DNA from: Musa acuminata AAA Group
Taxonomy: Eukaryota > Streptophyta > Magnoliopsida > Zingiberales > Musaceae
DNA: 64,000 nucleotides
Direction: 5' to 3'
Assembly (NCBI RefSeq): GCF_036884655.1
Contig: NC_088335.1
Coordinates: forward strand, 40,730,501 to 40,794,500
A program made the translations under genes and the position numbers. Position 1 is the first letter of the stretch. Each line of letters begins with the position of its first letter. This document shows positions 25,535 to 34,985 of this stretch, in pieces. The notes beneath the pieces were generated by a model. It made no database searches and was not told the DNA's origin. It saw only the letters and a program-made list of their open reading frames with translations.

Positions 25535-28500
25535 ACAAGCACTCATAGAAACACTTGGCATGCAAATGTGGGGGACCAAGCGAGGCTACGTTTAAGGCAG
25601 TCAGCACGCGCGCGACAATTTTGGGGAAAACAGGCATGGAGATGTAGGGAAAAGGAGTCGCTTAGAGGAGCGGGCATCCGAGAGTGGCATTTAGAGGAAT
25701 GGCCAACCCTTCGCGCAAGAGGCACCACGAAGACAAACAAGCTGGGAAGAATGCAGAGCGCACAAAGGTTGGGATGGCTGAGTTCGAGCTACGGGTCGAC
25801 GTTGACAACAATACTTGATGGTACTCAAGGCAAGCGAGACGCTTGGTAAAGGATGTGACCATGCAAGGTGGAATGAGTTGCTCAGCGACCGAAAGAGTTA
25901 TGCAAAGCTCACAGAGGTGAGGGGAATTGCTAACTCGAAGAATTCGGTACTTATGCAAGGGCTTGTATGCGGACGATGAAATATTCGTGGCCATCCCAGG
26001 CGACCGAAACTCGGCGCCATGGAGCATTGAGACTTTCTTTTCAGCATGTGAAGGATATGTCCGTAGGAGGCTGAAGTGTGCAGCAAGTTCAGCATGTTGC
26101 TAGACCTTGAGTGGTGCAGCGGGGGCTGTATTGAGAGAATGTATTGGTGGATGCATTGCGAGATCATGTGGGGGAGTAACCTAAAGCAGCACAAATGAAG
26201 GCACACTTGGAGTCGATATGGAGATCGGACTCAAGGGAAGGCTGACCCATGGAATGGTGGGTGCGAGGGCCACCATCAACTCAAAGCAAAAACGAGGAGC
26301 GGAGCAACTTGGGTGTAACTTGGCGAAGTACCCAAGTCACTTGAAGGAAGCCAGCAAAGAAGATGAAACATGGAGCAAAGGCACGATGCTTTCCTTAGAC
26401 ACAGGTCAAGGACATGAACTCTTGCAGAGGCAAGAGCAGGATCATGTTGTTCCATGGGTCCTTCATTCTAACGGAGCAGACTCATCTTACATGGTGCCAA
26501 AAATGAAGGGAGCTTCTGGGCACATGCACCTTATCTCGGAGAAGCATTTGACGGAGGATCTAAGGCGACTCAACATGCGAAGGCGAAGTTGGGTTCAAAA
26601 GTCCTTGACACGGGGCAAGAGGATGCGGAGGCGGGTAATCTTGAAGAATATGCCATAGTGTTGCTATTCAAGTTGCTTGAAGGAAGCGGTGCGTAGCGAA
26701 GATTGTTCTGGTAGGGGCAGAGGCCCAGGACCCAAACAATGGTGCACTAATTGCAGCGAAGTCGGTGGACTTCGGGAGCTACTAGGCGACGAACTGTCCT
26801 AGAGCGGTGCTTCATCTAGGTGTGACCCAAGAGTGGGTGGATGAAGGTCGATTGCCAAAAGAGCGAACAAAATCGAAGGTGGAAGAGACCCTGCGATGCA
26901 TTGGCAAAGGCCACACATGGAGGGTTCACAATTCGAGTTCACCCCACAAGGATCAGAATGCAATGGAGATGTCACTAGGAGGCGACATGGTACAACGGAT
27001 CATGGTGGAACAGTTTGTGGCAATGCGATACACACGAATCTAGCCCCATGAGGGACTAGATCATACGGAGGTATGATCAGGAGCTACTGGAAGCTCCACT
27101 TCGGTGAACAACACGACGGCAAGAAGGGCTATGGATTCGAGGAGTGAAGGCCATGGTACCGCAGAGGCGGGTCTTCCGTGCGTGCATCGAATTTTACATC
27201 GGATGAAAGCCTTGGTCATCAGCATATGGGGGCTGTGTTCCACCGAGGGAAAAGTTCGAATGCAAGTACTAGTAAGTCCCATAGGAGGGACTTGATCATA
27301 CAGAGGTATGATCGAAGCAGTTGGAGAGTTGGACTGCTCCAGAGCCATATTTGCTTAAGGGAGCCCTGACAAGTCATAGGACAAGGTCGAGTAAGCGAAC
27401 ATTGCTACTAAGAAAGCTAAGGAGAACAGAATCGGTGCAAACCCTACAACGTGATGGCAGAGGCCATGCATAGGAGTTGCAATCTGTCTTTCCATCGACC
27501 AAAGGGAGCTGCTTGGAAAACACAAAGGGGTTGAAGCAGGGGGTCGAAAGGGGCGAGGAAGCGACGACGAGTCCAGAGGGACTTAGCTACCCAAAAATCA
27601 AGCATCAGTTAGAATGGAAGTGAACTCGGAGGAGTGCCATAGAGACATATTTACTGATCGTGAAGAAAAGGGATGCTGATGCGAAGCGATGGATAGCAGG
27701 ACCATGGGCATGACAGTGCCAGGGTACCGCATAGGCGGGACTTCCATGAAAGTCATTGATCCCTTGCTCTCATGGAGGGAGAGCGCTTGGTCGTGAAAGG
27801 GGCCGAGGAGGTGGAGCATGCAGATGCAAACTCCAAGTACCGAGACAAGGTTGAAGGGCAGAGGCCAAGGAACTTTGTAAGACAGGTGTCAACGAGCTTC
27901 TCATCAAGATAGCCGAAAGGGAAGGACTTCGGGTCATGCAATAGTGCACGACCAAGGAACGAAGCAAGCAGTATGCGGTGCTGTGCCTTTGCTACCCAGT
28001 GGAGTAGGCGGCCTGGTTAATGGAGAAGACGGTACAATCCCAGAGGTGACCAAACCTATTAGAGACTTACTCCAAGTTGGGGTGAAAAACTTCCTGCATT
28101 CCAGAAGTTTGATGGCATTGAGAAGGTGAATCACAGTAGCTAACTCAACGCAAGAAGTGCAAACACTTCAAGTGCTTCAGAAGTGTGAGTAAAGAGCAGG
28201 CGAAGGCTAGTAACCAGCTCAATGCATGGAGTACAACCTTGAGGAGGCGGGCGAAGTCAATTAACCTTTGCCTTCTTAACTCTTAAGAGGATGGGCGAAA
28301 CCGAGTATCCCAATTCTCTTATCTATCCAACAGAGGAGCTCTGCACGGGTTCAAAGACCCTTCGAAGATAATGAAAGATAATAGTTGTCAAATCCTCACC
28401 AACGGTGATCAGTGCTACTGAGAGTAGATTATTTGCTTCATTTCCCAATATAATGCCAATCGAAAGCGGAAGTGATGCGAATCTACTTGGAAGTGACAAC

Positions 28501-28900
28501 TAAATGAAAGAAGAGTCGATGGACATTTTGTGGAGGAAGGACCCAAAACTTTGAAAGTTTACAAGGCAATGCTCGTTAAAGCTCCAAGAAACATCCACCT
28601 AGTTCAAGTAGCATGAGACATTTGAGAGACTGGCGCATAGTAAGGATGGTCTTTTCCTTCATCTGGAGGATCCGTAGGAACCAACAAGGATCAACACAAC
28701 TTAGCCAACCCCACATTACAGTTAAGAGTCATTGGCGAGTTGAAGCAGCATGGCGGATAAAAGGTTCGACTACTTGAAAACAGCAGCGGAGAGTAGCTGG
28801 GAGCTAAGAAGCGCATTGTAGTTGGAGCAGAAGATTGAAGACTCAGTAAAAGCGAGCAGTTGCAATGTTGACAAAGGCTTCGACAAGGACGTCGAAGGAA
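25535..28900 (+). other. Internal domain of the LARD-like element, no recognisable protein
   Basis: About 3.4 kb, purine-rich on the + strand, with many short open frames on both strands. The longest + frame (26218-26658, 146 codons) is basic and has no motif I recognise. I see no gag zinc knuckle, DTG/DSG protease box, YxDD box or integrase motif in any frame. Short phrases recur, such as a TCATACGGAGGTATGATC-like palindromic block at about 27060 and 27296. It may be a long non-coding packaging template mobilised by another element, or a decayed one. Confidence 0.6.
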
Positions 28901-28914
28901 TAAGTAGGGGAGAA
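28901..28914 (+). other. Polypurine tract of the LARD-like element
   Basis: TAAGTAGGGGAGAA directly precedes the TGTCAC start of the 3' LTR. Confidence 0.85.
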
Positions 28915-29360
28915 TGTCACAGATAAACTTCTAAACAGGATGTTTGATGTAATGCTTATGTATGTCCGTGTCTTTTGGTATGTTCATGCTTTGCACAACA
29001 TGTAGAGGGATGGCCGAAGGCTTAATAGTCTCATTTAGTTGGGTTTGGTGGCCGCTTTAGGCTTGTAAATAAAGGTTGTGACATGTGGACACTTGTGAGA
29101 GATTCTTGATCTATAATGGACCATTTTGCCCATTTGTTGTGCAACTGATTAGAGCTTGTAAAGTCTGTTTGTAATTTGCATTGTCTATGAAGTGTTTCTT
29201 GGAATGTTTGCTTGTGGATCCCGAGTGAGGCGCTTTCTCTAACCCGTTTTCTCTTTTGTAGGTCCTAAGGGACCGTGGGAGGTTTCGGGGAGGCTGACCT
29301 TTGCGGACGGATACGTAAAGGTGCCGCACGACTTAGGCAAAATCAGCTAAGTCCGTGACA
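28915..29360 (+). repeat. 3' LTR of the LARD-like element
   Basis: Intact 446-base LTR, TGTCAC...GTGACA, with short inverted tips. Confidence 0.93.
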
Positions 29361-29782
29361 GTATGTCAATGATATAATTTATTTGAGCTCCTAATAAACT
29401 TGCTAAACTTCAAATGAAGTTGTCGAAAAATTGCTTTTGTTATCAAATTGATCATAACCAAAGGAGGGGTGGAGAGAAAAGAGTTGCTTGAGATTGACCT
29501 GCAGGCCTAGATGTGGATGGATCATCAGGCAAAAGATCTTGGGCTCAGGGGTACTGATGAATTCTCAACCTTATATAGGATATGGTAATGATCGTAATGC
29601 GAAGCAAAAGATATAAGAAGTCTATTGTTCATAAAACTTGCGCTCTTTTTCTCCAATTAGATTGTTTAGGAATCATCAAGTAGCCTTTATCGATCATATT
29701 ATATCATCTTCAAGATGTGGTTAACAAAAGAAATTCTTTTAAAAAAAATCTTAAGTTTTTTTTTTTTTCTAATTTCTAACGT
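29361..29782. other. Short stretch between two retrotransposons
   Basis: AT-rich, with a T run near 29758-29769. No gene or repeat end recognised. Confidence 0.5.
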
Positions 29783-29787
29783 TTATT

Positions 29788-30181
29788 TGTTAGAACCCTT
29801 GCAGATTCTAAACTTGGGGTTAATCTCTTTAGGGGATCGGCATCCTTGGAACTCTATAGGGGCTCCTCTCTCCAAGTTGTTGCTCAAAGGCCGTAGAAAA
29901 GATTCATTTATTGCTTATGAAAAGAGAAGGAATACATGACTATTTATAGGGCTTCTAAACCCTAACTCCTAATAGGACTCCTACTTAAGACTCATACTTC
30001 TAACCAACTCATAATACGACTCCTACTCAAGACTCCTATTCCTTTACAACTCCTAATTCTTCTCTAAGAAACAACCTCATAACCCTAGCTAGCCTCTTCA
30101 CCTCTTTAATATGGGTCGACTTAGGTAAGTTTTACATAAATATCTCTCTCAATTAGGACTCTCCTAGTTAGAGTCTTAACA
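29788..30181 (-). repeat. 3' LTR of the chromovirus
   Basis: 394 bases. A TATA-like box on the minus strand (CTATAAATAGTC) lies at about 29937-29949. It lacks the internal duplication present in the other LTR. Confidence 0.93.
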
Positions 30182-30196
30182 GACCCCGCCCTCTTC
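30182..30196 (-). other. Polypurine tract of the chromovirus
   Basis: The minus strand reads GAAGAGGGCGGGGTC directly before the 3' LTR. Confidence 0.85.
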
Positions 30197-30562
30197 AAAT
30201 CAACCTTGTCATCGAGGCTGATAATTCATGAATTCTGAAAATTTGATCTTCAAGTTGTTATAGTTCTCCCAAGTGGCATCTTCTGTTGGTAGGTTCGCCC
30301 ATTGTATTAGAACTTCAGTAGTGGGTCATCGTCGTCGAGTCACGCTCCGTCGATCAATAATGGCACTTGGTTGGGTCTGGAGTTCTCCTTGGATAGTCAT
30401 ATTTGGTGGGTGGTTTTGGGTTGTCTCCAAGCACCTATTTACAACTTTCGTCTGGCCGTCGGTTTGTGGGTGATATGTTGTACTCCTTTTCAATTTAATA
30501 CCCTGCATATGGAATAACTTTGTCCAAAATCTGCTCATGAAGATGCAAGTAGAATTTGTCAC
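30197..30562 (-). pseudogene. Chromovirus integrase C-terminal part and chromodomain, broken
   Basis: On the minus strand the end of the integrase core is visible (SRFWTKLFHMQG, TTYHPQTDGQTKVVNR). The glutamate expected after DGQT, the last member of the DDE triad, is lysine here. After another deletion comes a chromodomain-like segment (EVLIQWANLPTEDATWENY), preceded by a stop codon. Chromodomains steer integration to marked chromatin. The first half of the integrase core, with its two aspartates, is missing. Confidence 0.85.
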
Positions 30563-31035
30563 TGTTAGGATCGGAGTGGCACTAAGAGGGGGGGGTGAAT
30601 TAGTGCAGCGGATTAAAACGTTGATTTCGACAAATTTTTCGTACGATAAGAACGGAACTTGAAAAGCTTAACTTGAAAGCGTATTCTTAAAGTTGCGCAG
30701 CAAAGGTAATGATGAAACAAAGCAAGTAAGAAGATTTGCAGTAATGTAAATGATAATAAGAAATGCAAACCAGAGATTACGCCGTTTTTAAAGTGAAGGG
30801 TGAATACCCCTCTTCGATGAGGCTTCCACCTTCCACTAGCAAATCTCTTGAAAGTGAAGGGTGAATACCCCTCTTACAACTTTTACAAGCGGTTCACTCT
30901 CTTACAGATTTTCAACAAGAAAGAAGGAGGTGAACACTAGCAAATTGAAAACAAGACAAGCTAACACTTTTCTAAGGCTTTTCTCTCAAACACTTGCTGC
31001 TCAAAAAGTTGTTCTCTCAGCTGAGATTTGAGGGG

Positions 31036-31044
31036 TATTTATAG
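31036..31044 (-). promoter_or_regulatory. TATA box of the 1.5-kb LTR family
   Basis: The minus strand reads CTATAAATA; the same box is kept at 62617-62625 in another copy. It is the likely transcription start signal of the element. Confidence 0.6.
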
Positions 31045-31106
31045 GCCTCAAGAGGATTCAAATTTGGGCTTCAAAATTTGAATTCTCTTTGGGTTCCCGC
31101 TGTTGG

Positions 31107-31194
31107 AGGTGCCACCGCCCAGCCAAGCGGTGCCACCGCCCAGGGCTCGGGTGCTGGGCGGTGCCACCGCCCAGCTAGGCGGTGCCACCGCCTA
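31107..31194 (-). repeat. Iterated palindromic block in the solo LTR
   Basis: Four occurrences of GGTGCCACCGCC, three of them extended to a near-perfect palindrome of the form GGCGGTGCCACCGCC. They lie 60-160 bases upstream of the minus-strand TATA box, followed by a doubled ACTACAGTGTTTTCAGCC-type unit. Confidence 0.85.
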
Positions 31195-32076
31195 CAGTGT
31201 TTTCAGCCCGACTACAGTGTTTTCAGCCACTAGTTGGGCTTCAATCTTGGCTCTCTAGTTCGCTGGTTTAGCTTAATTTTTAGCCTAAACCAACTCTGAC
31301 TTTGGGCCCAGTTGGCCCCTAACCAGGATATAGGATTATCTCTTAATCCTAATCCTAATTACAAGTGGACTACATAACCAAAACACATCCTAAGCAAATT
31401 TTCAACCGCGAACGTCGAGTCTTGTTCTAGCGAGCTTTCCGACGAACTTTCTGCTGACGGGCTTCTAGCAAGCTCCCGAACTTGTGATGAATTTAATGAG
31501 TAGCCGAGCCTTCTCGGTGATCTCCGTGAACCTCCGACGATCTCTTCGGCGAACTTCCAAAAATTCCGACAGGTTCCCGATTTCTTCTCGGTTGGTTTTG
31601 GCAGCATCTCCGACGATTCTTCGGACTCTTAAACGTCCATCGAACTTGACTCCGGTATTCTCGCTTTGTGTTTTCTGGTTATCGTAGTTAATCCTGCACA
31701 CACAAGCAAACACTCTACTCCGATCTAGACAATTATTATAACGCAAATTGACATTCTGTTGCCCGGCACGTCATTGGTTGGCGCTTCATCCGATTCTTCA
31801 GTGCATCGTCCTCTCTTGCGGCTTGTTGCCCAATCGGCGGTTGACCTCCGCAACCCCGATATCCTTGGCGCAATTTCGCTCTCCTTGGCCCGATGCCCGA
31901 CGCCCGAAGCCTTCTGCCATCCAATATCCTGACGTGATCTCCTCCGACGCAACGTCAATTCCTCCTGCGTTAATTGTCTAATCCTGATCGAGTAGACCTG
32001 TATCACTCAAAATGTAGTCAAACATTTAAACACAATCAATTAGTTTCATCATCAAAATCCGAGATTCAACAGTCAC

Positions 32077-32500
32077 AAGCACAATGCGTCCCTTATAGCG
32101 TAATTCTTTTGAGTCCCAATTGTAATGAGCCATGGAGCTTGGTGCTTCCTCCAATTTTTTTATGATCTTACTAGTCTCCGGATCTTCCTGCCATTCCCTC
32201 TTAATACCCCTAAGGAATTCATAGTCGAAATTAAAATGGCCAAAAATTCAACTTGCTTAGGTAGCCATGAAAGCGCATATGAAACAACATTCTCTTTCCC
32301 CTTTTGAAAGTTATTTCATAATCATATCCAAGAATCTTTATTACCCATTTTTGCTGCTCGAGAGAAGATATCTTCTGCTCCAAGAAATATTTTAGGCTTT
32401 TATGGTCGGTCTTGATTTGAAAGCATCGCCCGATCAAGTACGATCTCCACCTCGTTGCTGCGTGCACAATGGCGACTATCTCCTTATCATATGTTGACAT
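32077..32500 (-). pseudogene. Chromovirus RNase H and linker, broken
   Basis: The minus-strand frame gives STYDKEIVAIVHAATRWRSYL, TDHKSLKYFLEQKIS and LGYDYEITFKRGK, the standard gypsy RNase H pattern, then a linker ending YKGRIVLV at the solo LTR insertion. The usual zinc-binding integrase N-terminus that should follow is absent, so a deletion preceded the LTR insertion. Confidence 0.85.
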
Positions 32501-32545
32501 GTTTTGATAGGAGGGAGATAATGTCTTGCTAGTGTATGTGAGTGG

Positions 32546-33386
32546 TCAACTATCTTGCATGAGAACGTCTCCAATTCTGACTCTAGATGCATCGACCTCA
32601 ATGATAAAGGGTCGACTGAAATCTAGTAGCGATAGCACTAGCATCGTCGTCATGGTTGCCTTAAGTTTGTCGAAGGCAGCGGAGGCTTTGTCCAACCATT
32701 GGAAGGTATCATTTTTCAGTAGAGAAGTGAGTGGTGCACTAATCTTTTCATATTTTGTCATGAACTTACGTTTGTAGCTTGTTAAACCGAGAAAGCCACG
32801 TAGCAATTTTATGTTCCTCGGGGTTGGCCAGTTCTGCACTGCTTCTATTTTGGAGGGGTCCACCATCACACCTTCCTCTAATATGATATGCCTAAGATAT
32901 TCCACCTTTTGTTGAAGAAAGCAAAAATTCGTAGTGGCCGTTGTGTGTTCGAAAGGTGGTTTTCGGTATGACTTCTTTGCACACTCGTATTTGATGATAC
33001 CCGGATCGAAGGTCCAGCTTTGTGAAGATTTGTGCTCCCTTTCATCTAGCAATTCATCTACCACTAGAATAGGGTATTTATCCTTGATGGTTATACCATT
33101 GAGAGCTCGGTAATTAACGCATATTCGCCATGTTTCGTCCTTCTTGAGTACAAGTAGCACCGGTGAAGAGTAGAGGCTGCAACTTGGCCGAATAACTCTT
33201 GTTTCGAGCATCTCTTTTACAATCCTTTCTATTTCATTCTTTTGGAGATGTAGATACTGATATGGCCGAGTATTTGCTGGAGGTTTGCTTGGAAGAATCG
33301 TTATATAATGATCATGCTGATAGGTAAGAGGTAGGTTGTGCGGTTCGTCAAATATATTTTAAAATTCAGCAAGCAAAGGAAGTAGG
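32546..33386 (-). pseudogene. Chromovirus reverse transcriptase, catalytic box deleted
   Basis: The minus strand encodes the upstream linker, then RPSCSLYSSPVLLVLKKDETWRIC..YRALN and the [11 protein letters not shown] segment. A frameshift follows and the motif A region continues in a second frame. The sequence then jumps directly to the QQKVEYL region and RGFLGLTSYKRKF. The fingers/palm part with the xxDD box is gone. The domain continues on the far side of the nested element at 37127-37260, which fixes that element's insertion point. Confidence 0.9.
33382..33386. other. Target duplication of the nested gypsy element
   Basis: GTAGG here and at 37127-37131 bracket the 33387-37126 element perfectly. 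Confidence 0.9.
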
Positions 33387-33427
33387 TGATAAGACCATAA
33401 AGTCTTATCGTAGGCTCTGATACCAAA
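33387..33427 (-). repeat. Extra LTR tip plus primer-binding-site copy at the 3' end of the nested gypsy element
   Basis: Reading minus, the complete 3' LTR is followed by TTTGGTATCAGAGCC, a copy of the primer-binding site, and then about 24 bases resembling the LTR terminus (ending GGTCTTATCA). The GTAGG duplication lies outside this unit, so it was present at integration. Confidence 0.8.
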
Positions 33428-33822
33428 TGATAAGATCCTAAAGGTCTTATCGTGGAAGAAAGGGGAGAAATGGGGATGATAATGATCGCTTCGAGAGGAT
33501 CGGCCTCCTTGATTGCTTCGAGGGGATCGGCCCTCCTTGATCGCTTCGAGGGGATCGGCCCTCCTTGATCACTTCGAGGGGATCGGCCTCCTAGGGTTTG
33601 TCCAAAGACAGAATAATATTTTTCATAGATTACCGAAAAGAAGTAGTTACATCCCTATTTATAGAGTTCCACCCAGGGTCCATCAGGACTTGAACTCTAA
33701 TAATAAATAAATATTAAATAAACCTCTACTTGATTCTAACTGAACTAAACCGACTCAATAAACAACTGGACTAAACAGACTCAATAAACATTATTCAAAA
33801 GCTCAAAAAAAGGTTCCTAACA
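33428..33822 (-). repeat. 3' LTR of the nested gypsy element
   Basis: 395 bases. It contains four tandem variants of a 27-28-base unit (TTGATCGCTTCGAGGGGATCGGCC-like) at about 33484-33591, only two of which remain in the other LTR. Confidence 0.92.
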
Positions 33823-33836
33823 GTTCCTCCCTCTTC
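33823..33836 (-). other. Polypurine tract of the nested gypsy element
   Basis: The minus strand reads GAAGAGGGAGGAAC directly before the 3' LTR. Confidence 0.85.
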
Positions 33837-34022
33837 AAATCAGCCTTGTCCTCAAGGTTGAGCAGCATCAATCTCGGGGAGCTTCTCTTTCAGCACTTTA
33901 GCCATAGACTATCTGCAACGCATCACAACCTGTTGATCAAGTAAGTATGGTCTCCACTTTTTGAGAGTGTAAGCAACAGGTCGATCTTTCAGTGTAGTTA
34001 TCGTTGCATGAAACTTCTGGCC

Positions 34023-34985
34023 TTATATAATCAATTTTATCTTTGAACCTTTGCTATCACAAGTGAAAATCGGTCCATCAATGATCTTTACTTCGAATCT
34101 GTCATAGTCTTTAATGTGGTGGACCAATCGGTCAACAGTCTCACTATCCATAGAATTGTTAGTGCTACCAGTATCAATCAAAACTATAATAGGCTGATGC
34201 TCTAGAGTTCCGACAACTTCCATAGTTTGTAGGTTAGAGTAGTCGGCTAATATATGCATTGTATATACGGTAGGTTCAACGTCTTCATTAGAATTTATAC
34301 CTTCATGATCGGAGTCCAACTCTTCTGCTTTCGGTTCCTCTCTAATTGGCTCAATCATCATATGCTGCCCTTGATTACATTGGTGCTCCATACTCCACTT
34401 TTCATCATAGTACAAACCCTTTGCTGAATTTTTCTTGAGTTCTTCTTGGGTTAGTCCTCGGGTGTCAAGGCTTTGGTTGGGAATAGATATGGTGGGTGGC
34501 ATATTGATCATCTGGTGGTTGTCACTTCTGTTTCCATGATTTTCCCTGTTGATTTTTTTCTCATGTAGATGTGCGAATGAGATCACAGCTATCATAGTGC
34601 GAGGTTGACGAGCCTTAACTTCACATTGGATCTCTGGAATAAGACTTTCAATAAATGTATCCAGAAGTTGTCGTTCCGACCAATCTCTAGCTTGATTTGA
34701 TAATCTTTCAAACCTACTTTGATATTCCAACACTGTAGAAGTCTGACAAATTTTTGAGAGATGTCCATCCACCTTCATGTATGAGTAGATTGTGTCACAA
34801 TCTTGGGGCCCTTTTCTAGTATTTCTAGATCTGTGCAATGTAGAACTTGAGCTCTCACCTTGTTGAAATTTACTAAGGCTCCCCAGTAAGTCCTCTTTGA
34901 AATCATTAAGTACTTCTTGTAACCGGTTCTCAATTCTAATTTCCAATGCTTCCATTTGTGCTTTCACTGAGTTATCGATGGCCAT
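34023..34985 (-). CDS. gag-protease polyprotein of the nested gypsy element, internally shortened
   Basis: Open for 320 codons on the minus strand. The N-terminus is coiled-coil-like (MEALEIRIENRLQEVLNDFKEDLL), followed by a gag core that jumps from SYMKVD to GHLSKICQTSTVLEYQSRFERLSNQ. The roughly 60-residue block usual between these motifs is missing. The zinc knuckle is spoiled: KGLYYDEKWSMEHQC keeps the histidine and last cysteine but not the first two. A protease start IVLIDTGSTNNSMD with the catalytic DTG is intact, and the frame ends shortly after. It could act as a structural protein only if the shortened gag still assembles; more likely it is inactive. Confidence 0.85.
   Translation of the reverse strand: MAIDNSVKAQMEALEIRIENRLQEVLNDFKEDLLGSLSKFQQGESSSSTLHRSRNTRKGPQDCDTIYSYMKVDGHLSKICQTSTVLEYQSRFERLSNQARDWSERQLLDTFIESLIPEIQCEVKARQPRTMIAVISFAHLHEKKINRENHGNRSDNHQMINMPPTISIPNQSLDTRGLTQEELKKNSAKGLYYDEKWSMEHQCNQGQHMMIEPIREEPKAEELDSDHEGINSNEDVEPTVYTMHILADYSNLQTMEVVGTLEHQPIIVLIDTGSTNNSMDSETVDRLVHHIKDYDRFEVKIIDGPIFTCDSKGSKIKLII

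Larger units (their letters stand above)
19717..29360 (+). mobile_element. Non-coding LTR retrotransposon (LARD-like), split by a copia insertion
   Basis: Two ~446-base LTRs bracket about 3.4 kb of internal DNA. The 3' LTR is 28915-29360 (TGTCAC...GTGACA). The 5' LTR is 19717-19877 plus 25227-25517, interrupted by the copia element; removing the insertion and its duplicated TAAAG restores 447 bases. A primer-binding site for initiator tRNA-Met follows the 5' LTR at about 25520-25534 and a polypurine tract precedes the 3' LTR, so the element reads +. The 5' tip has lost its TG (TATCAC) and the target duplication is unclear: GTATG follows the element and GTATA overlaps the left tip. No gag or pol domain is recognisable inside, so it is either non-autonomous or decayed beyond recognition. 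Confidence 0.85.
30563..32071 (-). repeat. Solo LTR, 1.5 kb, of a copia family
   Basis: 1509 bases from TGTTAGGATCGG to GAGATTCAACA, flanked by a perfect 5-base duplication GTCAC (30558-30562 and 32072-32076) inside the chromovirus. The same family recurs at 59338-61614 and 62111-64000; in the last copy the LTR tip is next to a minus-strand primer-binding site and copia gag, which gives family and orientation. A minus-strand TATA box (CTATAAATA, 31036-31044) has four copies of a palindromic GGTGCCACC-type block upstream of it (31107-31194). No internal coding remains, so it arose by LTR-LTR recombination. Confidence 0.9.

Noticed and set aside
26218..26658. 146-codon + strand frame inside the LARD-like element as a gene
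   Set aside because: No recognisable motif, no coding-like neighbours, and similar-length frames occur on the opposite strand of the same element. Kept only as a note in the internal-domain entry.
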